Shown: positions 26,186 through 35,906 of the stretch, in pieces
Numbering within the stretch: position 1 is the stretch's first letter
How the letters are laid out: the number at the start of each line of letters is the position of its first letter
DNA from: CAYWBU01 sp942491525
Lineage (GTDB): Bacteria > Desulfobacterota > Desulfomonilia > UBA1062
DNA: 64,000 bases
Assembly: GCA_942491525.1 (NCBI GenBank)
Contig: CALOBW010000020.1
Coordinates: forward strand, 310,001-374,000
Reading direction: 5' to 3'
The notes under the pieces: generated by a model
Told to the model about the DNA's origin: nothing
Databases searched by the model: none
The model's input: only the letters and a program-made list of their open reading frames with translations
Made by a program: the position numbers and the translations under genes

Positions 26186-27049
26186 CGCGCATCCTCCTGC
26201 GTTCAAAGTAGCGGGTCAGGGGTTCGACCACGTCGCTCTGGGTTGAGAGGTCGACGCGCTCGGCACCTGCGCGCAGCAGGGTCTCGTTGATCCTCTTCTC
26301 CCAAGCCAGCTGCTCATCTCGCCAGCGCTTCCTGAGGCGGCGGGTATTGATAACTGATTGCCGGCCGGTTTCAGGATCAGATACGGCCATCAGGCCAACA
26401 TCGGGCAGATCGAGCTCAGCCGGATCGCTGATGCGGATGACGGTCAGATCATGCTTGCGGGCCGTGATCTGAAGGGCCTTCTCGTAGCCCTCGTCGCGGC
26501 AGTCCGAGATCAGGAAGACGATCGCGTGGCGCTTGACCACCCGGTTGAGATAGCTCAGGGCGGCCTCGATATTGGTTCCGCTGGTCTGCGGCTCATGGGT
26601 GAAGATCTCGCGGATCAGACGCCAGACATGCTTGGGGCCTTTGCGCGGCGGCAGATACTTCTCGACGCCGCCTGCAAAGAGCAGCGCGCCCACCTTGTCA
26701 TTGGTGCGGATGGCCAGGTAGGCCAGCATGCCGGCCACCTCGGCCAGCTGCTCGCGCTTGAACTGCTTGCGGGTGCCGAAGTTGTGGGAGGCCGAGAGGT
26801 CGAGGAGCAGCATGACGGTCATCTCGCGCTCCTCGTGGTAGAGCTTCACGAAGGGGTGGCCGTAGCGCGCCGAAACGTTCCAGTCGATGGAACGGATGTC
26901 GTCGCCCACCTGGTACTCGCGCACCTCGGCGAACTCCATGCCCTGCCCCTTGAAGGCGCTGGAGTACTGCCCGGCGAAGACCTCGTTGGCCATGTGCCGG
27001 GTCTTGAAGTGCAGCTGCTGGATCTTCTTGAGGGTCTCGGGCGAGAGCA

Positions 27050-27050
<1 letters not shown>
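26178..27050 (-). CDS. DUF58 domain protein
   Basis: A 290-residue cytoplasmic DUF58 protein, as found after moxR in most Bat operons. The signature GQGMEFAEVREYQVGDDIRSIDW (about 34-56; shown in part) and the VWA-like core (LLLDLSASHNFG) are present. It probably serves as an adaptor between the MoxR ATPase and the membrane VWA proteins. Its start ATG overlaps the moxR stop (TGATG). Confidence 0.93.
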
Positions 27051-28030
<980 letters not shown>

Positions 28031-28061
28031 CTAACTTTCCCCCTCAAATTCAATTGCTGTT

Positions 28062-28090
28062 TATTTATTGCCCTCAAAAATTTTTTTCAA
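28062..28090 (-). promoter_or_regulatory. promoter of the moxR-bat operon
   Basis: On the minus strand TTGAAA (28085-28090), a 17-base spacer and TAAATA (28062-28067) lie 32-60 bases before the moxR start. Confidence 0.6.
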
Positions 28091-28171
28091 GGATCATTTC
28101 ACAGGTCGCAGGATGAATCGGGGAGGTTACACCAGCCGCCGCATTAACAACAGCCGGTCATAAAATCCAAG

Positions 28172-28197
28172 TTGACATCCCCGGACAACGAGGAGTA
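28172..28197 (+). promoter_or_regulatory. possible promoter/operator of the HTH-EIIA operon
   Basis: A perfect TTGACA (28172-28177) precedes the HTH-EIIA gene, with GTAGAT or TAGATG at 17-18 bases as a poor -10. The inverted repeat GACATC...GATGTC spans this region and could be an operator, possibly autoregulatory. Confidence 0.35.
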
Positions 28198-28248
28198 GAT
28201 GTCCAGACTTGAGAATTGAGGCGCACACATGAGCAGAGCGAGGACAAT

Positions 28249-28920
28249 ATGCAACTGAACGTAAAAGAGACGGCAACCCTGCTAAACGTTTCCGAAAAAA
28301 CCATCTATCGCTGGATCAAACAGAACAAGATTCCCGCCTACCGCATCCATGACCAGTACCGCTTCAACCGCATGGAGCTCATGGAGTGGGCCACCGCCGC
28401 CAAACTGCAGGTGGCACCGCAAATTTACGACGAACCCGACGAGCAGGTCATGCCCAGCCTCAGCGAAGCCCTGCAGGCCGGCGGAATCTTTTACCGCATC
28501 GAGGGACGCAGCAAGGGCAGCGTGATCACCACCGTGGTGGAGCACATGCGTCTGCCGGATGATACTGATCGCGCCTTCGTCCTGCAAGCGCTACTGGCCC
28601 GCGAAGAACTCGGCTCCACCGGCATCGGTGACGGCATCGCCATCCCCCACATCCGGAACCCCCTGATCATGAATCTTTCCCGCCCCTGCCTGACACTCTG
28701 TTTTCTGGAACACCCGGTCGATTTCGGCGCCATCGACGGCCAGCCGGTCCACACCATCTTCGCCCTGGTAAACCCGACAGTGCGCACTCACCTGCACCTG
28801 CTCGCGCGCCTGGCATTCGCGCTCAAGGATGAAAGTGTCCGGGACGTGCTCAGCCGCCAGGGCTCCCGCGAAGAGATCATCGGCGCATTCCAGCTGATCG
28901 AAAAAACTTTTCAGAACTAG
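28249..28920 (+). CDS. HTH (excisionase/MerR-like) fused to PTS EIIA-Ntr domain
   Basis: A 223-residue predicted regulator. Residues 1-50 form an excisionase-type helix-turn-helix (VKETATLLNVSEKTIYRWI). Residues about 65-220 form a mannitol/nitrogen-type EIIA domain with the phosphorylatable His134 in GIGDGIAIPHIR. Such fusions have no sugar permease and are thought to link DNA binding to the phosphotransfer state of PtsO/PtsI. It lies 12 bases before the hydrogenase-4-like operon, whose control is its most likely job. The start at 28249 has a GAGGA SD. Confidence 0.88.
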   Translation: MQLNVKETATLLNVSEKTIYRWIKQNKIPAYRIHDQYRFNRMELMEWATAAKLQVAPQIYDEPDEQVMPSLSEALQAGGIFYRIEGRSKGSVITTVVEHMRLPDDTDRAFVLQALLAREELGSTGIGDGIAIPHIRNPLIMNLSRPCLTLCFLEHPVDFGAIDGQPVHTIFALVNPTVRTHLHLLARLAFALKDESVRDVLSRQGSREEIIGAFQLIEKTFQN

Positions 28921-28932
28921 GAACCGCCATTT

Positions 28933-30807
28933 ATGAATCTGCTGCTCGCCAGTATCTGCATCATCTTTCTGGGTGGCCTCACAACCCCGCTGAGCGGGTC
29001 AAAAGGCCCGGCCGCCGCCATCATCGCGGGCTCCGTGCTGGGACTGATCCCGACAATCGCCACCCTGGCCGGCAACGCCCTGCCCGAACTTGCTTTGCCG
29101 TGGAGCTATGCCCTCGGTGAATTCAGAATCGGCCTAGATCCCCTGAGCGCCCTATTCCTACTGCCGACCTACTTCATCGCCGTCCTCCTGACAATCTATG
29201 CCCCGGCCTATCTGAAGGAGCACATCTGTCTGAGACGGCACTGGTTTTTTCTCAACCTGCTGATTGCCAGCATGATCCTGGTGCTCTGCGCCCGAGACGC
29301 AATCCTCTTTATCCTGAGCTGGGAGACCATGTCGCTCTGTCCGCTCTTCCTGATCATGACGCAAGAGCAGCGGCGGCCTTCACGCCAGGCCGCCTGGATC
29401 TACTTCGTTGCCACCCACCTGGGAGCCCTCTGCCTGCTGGCCTTCTTCATTCTGGGAAGCAGCTTCAGCAGCCAGGCCTCCGCCACGCCGGCAAACCCGG
29501 GGCTGCTCTTCATCCTGGCCCTGATCGGATTCGGCACCAAAGCCGGCATTTTCCCTTTGCACATCTGGCTGCCGGAGGCCCATCCGACCGCGCCCAGCCA
29601 CATCTCGGCCTACATGTCGGGCGTTATGATCAAGATGGGCGTCTACGGCCTGCTGCGCGCCCTCACTTTTCTGGGCGCGCCGCAGCTGTGGTGGGGCGTC
29701 GTCCTGATCCTCCTGGGGCTTGCGTCAGGCCTGCTGGGCATCATCTTCGCCCTGGCCCAGCACAACCTCAAACGCATGCTGGCCTACTGCAGCATAGAAA
29801 ACATCGGCATAATTTTTACCGGCCTGGGCCTCGGACTGATTGGCCAGGCCAGGGGCGACAGCGTCCTGACTGCCCTGGGCTTCGGCGGCGCCCTGCTGCA
29901 TGTCATCAACCACGCCATCTTCAAGAGCCTGCTCTTCATGGGGGCCGGCTCCATCCAGCATGCCACCGGCACCCTTGACATCAACCAGCTGGGCGGTCTG
30001 CTCAAGCGCATGCCCTACAGCAGCGCCTCCTTCATGCTCGGTTCGGCTGCCATCTGCGGTCTGCCTCCCCTGAACGGCTTCATCAGCAAGTTTATGATCT
30101 ACCTGGGGGCACTATACGGCCTCAGCGGTCCTGACCGGCTTTTCATGATCGGCATCATTGCCGGCCTGCCCTTCATCGGCGGCCTGGCGGCCCTGACCTT
30201 CACCAAGGCCTGCGGCATTGCCTTGCTGGGCGAGCCCCGCTCCAGCCGGGCCGCCAGGGCCCACGAAGCCCCCCCGGCCATGCTGGTTCCGCTCCTGATC
30301 CTGACCGGGATCTGCCTGACAATCGGACTCGCCGGCCATGCCGTCACCTTCCTGATCAGCCCGGTCGTAGGGGACCTCGAATTTCTAAAACCACCGCTTG
30401 ACGCCATCCAGGCCGTAGGCCTGCTGCTGGTGGCCCTGACTGCCTTTTTCTGGCTGCTGCGCCGCCTGAACATACAGAGGAGGCCGCTCGGTTCAGACGA
30501 GACCTGGAGCTGCGGCTACAGCGCAACCTCCAGCCGCCTGCAGTATACCGGCTCATCATTCAGCGCCACGGCCGTCCATTTTTTCCGGCCGCTGCTCAAC
30601 ACCCGCGAGCGCCACGCAGATCTAAACCTCAGAACCGCCACCCCCGACATCTTCACCCGCGCCTTCTACGGTCCGCTGCTCAGGCTCATACGTAACAATC
30701 TGGCCCGCCTCAGCTTCATCCAGAGCGGTCGGGTCCATCTCTACATCCTCTATCTGGTGCTTGCACTGGTTATCTCGCTGATCTTCACCCTGGGAGGCGG
30801 ACTGTGA
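28933..30807 (+). CDS. hyfB: hydrogenase-4-like subunit B (NuoL/antiporter-like)
   Basis: A 624-residue polytopic membrane protein of the NuoL/M/N and Mrp antiporter superfamily. Conserved charged residues of the proton channel are seen: the Glu in SWETMSL (about 139), Lys in FGTKAGIFPLHIWLPEAHP (about 200-220), Lys in the HAIFKSLLFMGAG helix and Lys in GFISKFMIY. The C-terminal part (after about 480) has the HyfB-type extension with SDETWSCGY. First membrane subunit of the Ehr-like complex; its stop overlaps hyfC. Confidence 0.88.
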   Translation: MNLLLASICIIFLGGLTTPLSGSKGPAAAIIAGSVLGLIPTIATLAGNALPELALPWSYALGEFRIGLDPLSALFLLPTYFIAVLLTIYAPAYLKEHICLRRHWFFLNLLIASMILVLCARDAILFILSWETMSLCPLFLIMTQEQRRPSRQAAWIYFVATHLGALCLLAFFILGSSFSSQASATPANPGLLFILALIGFGTKAGIFPLHIWLPEAHPTAPSHISAYMSGVMIKMGVYGLLRALTFLGAPQLWWGVVLILLGLASGLLGIIFALAQHNLKRMLAYCSIENIGIIFTGLGLGLIGQARGDSVLTALGFGGALLHVINHAIFKSLLFMGAGSIQHATGTLDINQLGGLLKRMPYSSASFMLGSAAICGLPPLNGFISKFMIYLGALYGLSGPDRLFMIGIIAGLPFIGGLAALTFTKACGIALLGEPRSSRAARAHEAPPAMLVPLLILTGICLTIGLAGHAVTFLISPVVGDLEFLKPPLDAIQAVGLLLVALTAFFWLLRRLNIQRRPLGSDETWSCGYSATSSRLQYTGSSFSATAVHFFRPLLNTRERHADLNLRTATPDIFTRAFYGPLLRLIRNNLARLSFIQSGRVHLYILYLVLALVISLIFTLGGGL

Positions 30808-31667
30808 TCAATCTCAGTGCTCCACTCTGCGCCGTAGTCTGCGCCCCGCTGCTGCCGGGCATCATCAATCGCACCAAGGCTTACATGGCCGGCCGCAAAG
30901 GCGCCCCCCTGCTGCAGCTATATTATGATCTGTTCAAGCTTTTTAAAAAAGGCACCGTCTACAGCCGCACAACCGGCTGGCCCTTCCGGGCCGCCCCGCT
31001 GGTCGGCCTGGCCTGCGCCCTGTCAACCCTGCTGCTGATTCCCCTGGGACCGGCGGCGGCCGCCATCACATTCCGGGGCGACATCATTCTGACTTGCTAC
31101 CTACTGGGGCTGCTGCGCTTTGCGACCGTCCTGGCCGCACTGGACACCGGCTCCAGCTTCGAAGGCCTCGGCGCCGCCCGCGAAATGTTTTTTGCCGCCC
31201 TGGCCGAACCGGCCCTGCTGATGGCCCTGGCCGCCATGACAAAGGGCAGCCTGAGCCTCAGCGGCCTAGCCCAAGCCTCCCTGCTGGAACCCTCCGTCAT
31301 CCTGGCCATGGCGGCCCTCTTCCTGGTGCTGCTGACCGAGAATGCGCGCCTGCCGGTTGATGATCCAACCACCCACCTGGAGCTGACCATGATCCATGAG
31401 GTCATGATCCTGGACCATAGCGGCCCCGATCTGGGACTGCTGGAGTACAGTTCCAGTCTGAAGCTCTGGATCTCGATGGCCCTGATGGCGGCTATCATCA
31501 TGCCCGCCGGACCCCTGAGCCTGCTGACCACTCCTCTGTTCTTCCTGGCCCTGGCCGTGACCATCGGCCTGCTGGAATCATCCATGGCCCGGCTGCGCAT
31601 CAGCCGCATCCCGCAACTGATGGTGGCCGCCGGCGTCCTGGCCGCCCTGGCCCTGCTGCTGCAATAG
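30804..31667 (+). CDS. hyfC: hydrogenase-4-like subunit C (NuoH-like)
   Basis: A 287-residue NuoH/HycD-type membrane subunit that links the membrane arm to the peripheral hydrogenase-like arm. Visible are the APLLPGIINRTKAYMAGRKGAPLLQLYYDL loop (about 12-41, in part), the acidic loop VDDPTTHLELTMIHEVMILD (about 179-198) and seven to eight hydrophobic helices. Start ATG overlaps the end of hyfB. Confidence 0.9.
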   Translation: MINLSAPLCAVVCAPLLPGIINRTKAYMAGRKGAPLLQLYYDLFKLFKKGTVYSRTTGWPFRAAPLVGLACALSTLLLIPLGPAAAAITFRGDIILTCYLLGLLRFATVLAALDTGSSFEGLGAAREMFFAALAEPALLMALAAMTKGSLSLSGLAQASLLEPSVILAMAALFLVLLTENARLPVDDPTTHLELTMIHEVMILDHSGPDLGLLEYSSSLKLWISMALMAAIIMPAGPLSLLTTPLFFLALAVTIGLLESSMARLRISRIPQLMVAAGVLAALALLLQ

Positions 31668-31675
31668 GAGTTAAT

Positions 31676-32284
31676 ATGACACCCTGGATCCACTTCATCA
31701 TGACCATGCTAATCATCACCAACCTGTTGCTGGTAGGCAGCAGTCGCCTCGGCCTCTGCATCAAGACCGTGGCCCTGCAGGGCATCATTCTAGGCTTCCT
31801 GCCGCTGCTGACCGAGGGCGGTTCGCCGGCCGTCGCCTTAAGCGCCTTCGTCCTCAAGGGAGTCGTCTTTCCCTGGCTGCTCCTGCGGGCCATCAGGACA
31901 ACCGGCATCAAGCGCGAGGTGGAACCATACATCGGCTACGCCCCCTCGCTGATGATCGGCATCTTGAACCTGATCGCCGCAACCTTTCTCAGCAGCCGGC
32001 TCGGATTGCCCGGCAACCTGGCAATCCCGCTCTTCACCATGCTGACCGGTCTCTTCATCATCATCACCCGCAAAAAAGCCATCAGCATGGTGCTGGGCTA
32101 CATTGTGCTGGAAAACGGCATCTTCGCATTCGGCACGGCCATAACCACCATCCCGCTGATCGTGGAGCTGGGGGTGCTGCTGGACGTTTTCGTGGCGGTC
32201 TTTGCCATGGGAATTGCCACCTGCCAGATCCGCCGTGAATTTGACCATGTCGACGTAGACCAGCTCGACGAGCTGAAAGGCTGA
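31676..32284 (+). CDS. hyfE: hydrogenase-4-like subunit E
   Basis: A 202-residue HyfE-type membrane protein related at its C-terminal half to NuoK/MrpC. It has about six helices; the Lys and Glu typical of the fold are in ITRKKAISMVLGYIVLENGIF. It has an AGGAG SD and an acidic, soluble tail (FDHVDVDQLDELKG). Follows hyfC by eight bases. Confidence 0.85.
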   Translation: MTPWIHFIMTMLIITNLLLVGSSRLGLCIKTVALQGIILGFLPLLTEGGSPAVALSAFVLKGVVFPWLLLRAIRTTGIKREVEPYIGYAPSLMIGILNLIAATFLSSRLGLPGNLAIPLFTMLTGLFIIITRKKAISMVLGYIVLENGIFAFGTAITTIPLIVELGVLLDVFVAVFAMGIATCQIRREFDHVDVDQLDELKG

Positions 32285-32286
32285 AC

Positions 32287-33681
32287 ATGCTGGCATTCGC
32301 AATCCTGATCCTGCCGCTCATCGGCAGCCTCCTCTGCCTGACCCTGAAGTCAACCCGGGCCATCCTGGCCCTGGTGGTCGCAACCGTTCTGGCATCAGCT
32401 GCGGCTGGTGCGCTGCTGACAACTGCAAACAGTCAGCCGGCCTGGCTGCGCCTCGACGCCCTGACCGTCTTCCACCTGCTGCTGATGTACCTGATCTACA
32501 GTCTGAGCTCGCTCTACGCCTTCAACTACTTCGAAGCTGACAAGCGCCGCACGGCCCGGCGTTTCGGCGCCCTCTGGCTGGCGGCCTTAAGCGCCATGAC
32601 CCTGGTGCTGGTGGCGGACAACATCGGCATCATGTGGCTCGGTATGGAGACCACCACCCTGCTGACCGCTTTCATGATCTGCCTCCACCGCGGCCGCGGC
32701 GCCCTGGAGGCGATGTGGAAATATCTGCTGATCTGCTCGGTGGGCATCGCCTTTGCCTTTCTGGGAACGCTGCTGACCAGTGCCGCCAGCTCCGGCACGC
32801 TCCTCTGGAGCGCCCTGACCACCGCCCCCCTCAACCCGCAGATTTTGAAGACCGGCTTCGTCTTCGCCCTGGTTGGCTACGGCACAAAGGCCGGCCTGGC
32901 GCCCATGCACACCTGGCTGCCGGACGCCCACAGCCAGTCGCCGGCTCCGGTTTCAGCCATGTTCTCGGGCTTCATGCTCAACGCCGCCCTCTACTGCATC
33001 CTGCGCCATGCGGCGATCGTCAATGCCGCACTCGGCAGCAATCACTTCACCGCCACCCTCATCGGCGGATTCGGCATGGCATCGCTGCTGCTTGGGGCAA
33101 GCTTCATCATCTTTCAGCAAAACCTGAAACGGCTGCTGGCCTACTGCAGCGTCGAGCACATGGGCATCATCTGCCTGGGGATCGGCCTCGGCCAGCCCGC
33201 CATCGCGCTGCTGCACACGCTCAACCACTCTTTAGCCAAGTCGCTGGGCTTCTTTGCCGCCGGACGCCTGATAAAAATCTATGACAGCCATGAAATGAAA
33301 AACATCCGCGGCAGCCTGCAGCAGGCCCCCCTACTGGGCGCGGCCCTAACCGTCAGCCTGCTGGCCCTTTCAGGCACGGCGCCTTTCGCCGTTTTCCTGA
33401 GCGAATTCCTGATCATCAAGGCCGCTATCGAGGCCCAGGCGCCCTGGACGCTGGCCGTGCTGATCAGCGGCACGCTCATCGCCTTTATCGCCATCATCAA
33501 ACGCCTGATCAACATGGCCTGGGGCGTTGCGCCCAGCCAGACACCCGTCAGGGCCTCCACCTGCCAGAAGATATTCTACCTGGGCATGATGGCCGCCCTG
33601 ATCGTTCTGGGGATCTGGCAGCCGCAGGCCTTGCTGAGCCTGCTTGAGCAGGCCGCCCTGATCAGCGGAGGTCTTGAATGA
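32287..33681 (+). CDS. hyfF: hydrogenase-4-like subunit F (NuoN/M-like)
   Basis: A 464-residue antiporter-like subunit. Conserved residues are the Glu in MWLGMETTTLL (about 118), Lys in YGTKAGLAPMHTWLPDAHS (about 198-215), LKRLLAYCSVEHMG and the Lys in NHSLAKSLGFFAAG. Together with HyfB and HyfC it would form the proton- or sodium-pumping arm. Two bases after hyfE; its stop overlaps hyfG. Confidence 0.9.
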   Translation: MLAFAILILPLIGSLLCLTLKSTRAILALVVATVLASAAAGALLTTANSQPAWLRLDALTVFHLLLMYLIYSLSSLYAFNYFEADKRRTARRFGALWLAALSAMTLVLVADNIGIMWLGMETTTLLTAFMICLHRGRGALEAMWKYLLICSVGIAFAFLGTLLTSAASSGTLLWSALTTAPLNPQILKTGFVFALVGYGTKAGLAPMHTWLPDAHSQSPAPVSAMFSGFMLNAALYCILRHAAIVNAALGSNHFTATLIGGFGMASLLLGASFIIFQQNLKRLLAYCSVEHMGIICLGIGLGQPAIALLHTLNHSLAKSLGFFAAGRLIKIYDSHEMKNIRGSLQQAPLLGAALTVSLLALSGTAPFAVFLSEFLIIKAAIEAQAPWTLAVLISGTLIAFIAIIKRLINMAWGVAPSQTPVRASTCQKIFYLGMMAALIVLGIWQPQALLSLLEQAALISGGLE

Positions 33682-35129
33682 ACTATCTCAACCTGCACAA
33701 CAGCCAGAGCGTCGCCCTTGAAGATCTGCCCCTGAGCAGCATGAGCAGCTTTGAGGCCGATATGAGCCAGGCCCTGCAGGCGGGGTGTCGCATCCTGGCG
33801 CTCTGCGCCGTCGAGCTGGAGTCTCCGGCCCTGATCGCGGCGCTGGGAGATCCGCAGAACGGCTGCCTGCGGCTGAGCGCAACCCGGATCGGCCCCCAAT
33901 ACCCGGCCCTTACCCCGCAAATTTGCCAGGCCGCAAGATTTGAACGCGAAATCTTTGAACAGAGCGGCCACATACCGCTGGGCCACCCCGACCTGATCCC
34001 GCTGCGCAACCCAGCTGCTCCGGCAGATTTCGGTAAACCCCTTGGAGCCGAGATCCACGAAGTGGGCGTCGGGCCGGTCCACGCCGGCGTCATTGAACCG
34101 GGACATTTCCGTTTCCACTGCCACGGCGAGAAAATCCTCAACCTGCAAATCGCGCTGGGCTATCAGCACCGCGGCGTCGAACGCGCCCTCAAGGGCGGGC
34201 CCGACAAACGCACCCTGAGCTATATGGAAACTTTAGCCGGCGACACCTCCATCGGCCACACATCGGCCTACGTTCAAACCATCGAGAGCCTCTCCGGCAC
34301 AGCTGTCCCGCCCCGCGCGCAGGTTATCCGCGCCATCGCCCTCGAACTTGAACGCCTGGCCAACCATACCGGCGATCTGGGCGCCATGGCCGGCGACGTC
34401 GGTTACCAGCCCACCGCCGCCTACTGCGGCCGCCTGCGTGGCGAATATCTCAACCTGACCGCGCTGATCTGCGGCAACCGCTTTGGCCGCCGCCTCAACC
34501 GGCCGGGCGGCACCGCATACGACCTCGATGCAAACCTTGCCGCCGAACTGCGGACACGTCTCGCAAAAACTTTCGCCCAGACCCAGGAGGCCGTCCGGCT
34601 GCTGTGGGAGACCCCCTCGGTACTGGCCAGATTTGAAGAGACCGGCATCCTCAGTCGGGCAACGGCCCGCGAACTCGGCCTGGTGGGGCCGGCCGCGCGC
34701 GCCAGCGGACTGGAGATCGACGCCCGGTTTGATTTTCCGGCAGGAGCCTACACCTTTGCCCAACTGCCCGTCTCAACCTGGACCAGCGGCGACGTCTACG
34801 CCCGCGCCCGGGTGCGGGAGCTTGAGATCAGACGCTCGGTTGACTTCATCTACCAGCTGCTCGCCATCCTGCCCCCGGGGGCGCCATACCAGGCTCCCGC
34901 CAAGATCAGGTCCGGCCATCTCTGTGTCACGGTCGTGGAGGGCTGGCGGGGCGAAATCTGCCACATGGCCATCACCGGCGCCGACGGCAGCCTGGCCCAC
35001 TACAAAATTGTCGACCCATCCTTCCACAACTGGCCGGGATTGGCCGCAGCCGTCAGAGGCGAAGCCATCATGGATTTCCCGCTCTGCAACAAAAGCTTCA
35101 ATCTGTCCTACTGCGGGCACGACCTATAG
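33678..35129 (+). CDS. hyfG: hydrogenase-4-like large subunit lacking Ni ligands (Ehr type)
   Basis: A 483-residue fusion of a NuoC-like N-terminal domain (about 1-115) with a NuoD/HycE-like large subunit. The HEVGVGPVHAGVIEPGHFRF segment and the CHGEKI loop are typical. In true [NiFe] hydrogenases two Cys-x-x-Cys pairs hold the metal. Here the first site reads LAGDTSIGH (about 186-194) and the last reads DPSFHNW (446-452), without any Cys at either place. It therefore cannot bind a NiFe centre and belongs to the hydrogenase-related (Ehr) class. Electron acceptor or catalytic role unknown. Confidence 0.88.
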   Translation: MNYLNLHNSQSVALEDLPLSSMSSFEADMSQALQAGCRILALCAVELESPALIAALGDPQNGCLRLSATRIGPQYPALTPQICQAARFEREIFEQSGHIPLGHPDLIPLRNPAAPADFGKPLGAEIHEVGVGPVHAGVIEPGHFRFHCHGEKILNLQIALGYQHRGVERALKGGPDKRTLSYMETLAGDTSIGHTSAYVQTIESLSGTAVPPRAQVIRAIALELERLANHTGDLGAMAGDVGYQPTAAYCGRLRGEYLNLTALICGNRFGRRLNRPGGTAYDLDANLAAELRTRLAKTFAQTQEAVRLLWETPSVLARFEETGILSRATARELGLVGPAARASGLEIDARFDFPAGAYTFAQLPVSTWTSGDVYARARVRELEIRRSVDFIYQLLAILPPGAPYQAPAKIRSGHLCVTVVEGWRGEICHMAITGADGSLAHYKIVDPSFHNWPGLAAAVRGEAIMDFPLCNKSFNLSYCGHDL

Positions 35130-35139
35130 AGGAGCTGCT

Positions 35140-35895
35140 ATGATAAATGCCATCAGATCACGCTGCCGCCAGGGCAGCCACACCATCAAATACCCCGCCG
35201 GCGACGCCCCCCAGCTGCCGGAACGCTTTCTGGGTCTGCCAGTCATTGAGCCGTCCGACTGCAGCGCGGACTGCATCAGCGTCTGTCCCACAGACGCCAT
35301 CCGGCTGGACTCGGCAAGCGGCCAACTCAGCCTCGATGCCGGGCGCTGCACCTTCTGCGGCCTCTGCGCCGCAATCTGTCCAGCCATAACCTTCAGCCGC
35401 AACCACGCCCTTGCCGCCAGCCGGCGCGCCGACCTGGTCATCGCCTGCGGCAGTGCCGCGCCGGCGGTCAACTCGCCGGCCGCCATCCGCAAAATGTTCG
35501 GCCGCTCGCTCAAACTCCGGCAGGTCAGCGCCGGCGGCTGCAACGCCTGCGAACTGGACACCAACGTGCTCAACACCATCGGCTGGGATCTATCACGCTT
35601 CGGCATCCAGTTTGTGGCCTCGCCGCGCCATGCAGACGGCCTGCTGGTCACCGGCCCCGTCAGCAAAAACATGGAAGAGGCTCTCCTAAAAACTTACCAG
35701 GCCCTGCCGGAGCCTAAAATCGTCATCGCCACCGGCTCCTGCGCCATCTCCGGCGGGCCCTACCGCGGCCACCCCGAAACCCTGAGCGGCATCGACGACA
35801 TCCTCCCCGTCGACCTCTACATTCCCGGCTGCCCGCCCCATCCATTGACGATCTTAGACGGGCTGCTCAGACTGGTTGGCAGGATCAACAAATAA
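35140..35895 (+). CDS. fused ferredoxin / hydrogenase small subunit (HyfH-HyfI like)
   Basis: A 251-residue protein joining a ferredoxin domain to a NuoB/HycG-like small subunit. The second [4Fe-4S] motif is complete (Cys70, 73, 76, 80), while the first is altered (Cys41, 45, 49 in DCSADCISVCP instead of CxxCxxCxxxCP). The small-subunit part has Cys134, 137, 201 and 231, the expected ligands of the proximal cluster (GGCNACELD, GSCA, PGCPPHP). A GGAG SD precedes the ATG at 35140; longer in-frame reading upstream overlaps hyfG and is rejected. Confidence 0.88.
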   Translation: MINAIRSRCRQGSHTIKYPAGDAPQLPERFLGLPVIEPSDCSADCISVCPTDAIRLDSASGQLSLDAGRCTFCGLCAAICPAITFSRNHALAASRRADLVIACGSAAPAVNSPAAIRKMFGRSLKLRQVSAGGCNACELDTNVLNTIGWDLSRFGIQFVASPRHADGLLVTGPVSKNMEEALLKTYQALPEPKIVIATGSCAISGGPYRGHPETLSGIDDILPVDLYIPGCPPHPLTILDGLLRLVGRINK

Positions 35896-35906
35896 CTCAG
35901 ATCCGA

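Noticed and set aside
34483..35139. Upstream extension of the fused small subunit frame
   Set aside because: It runs inside hyfG in another frame and has no coding signature; ATG 35140 has an SD.
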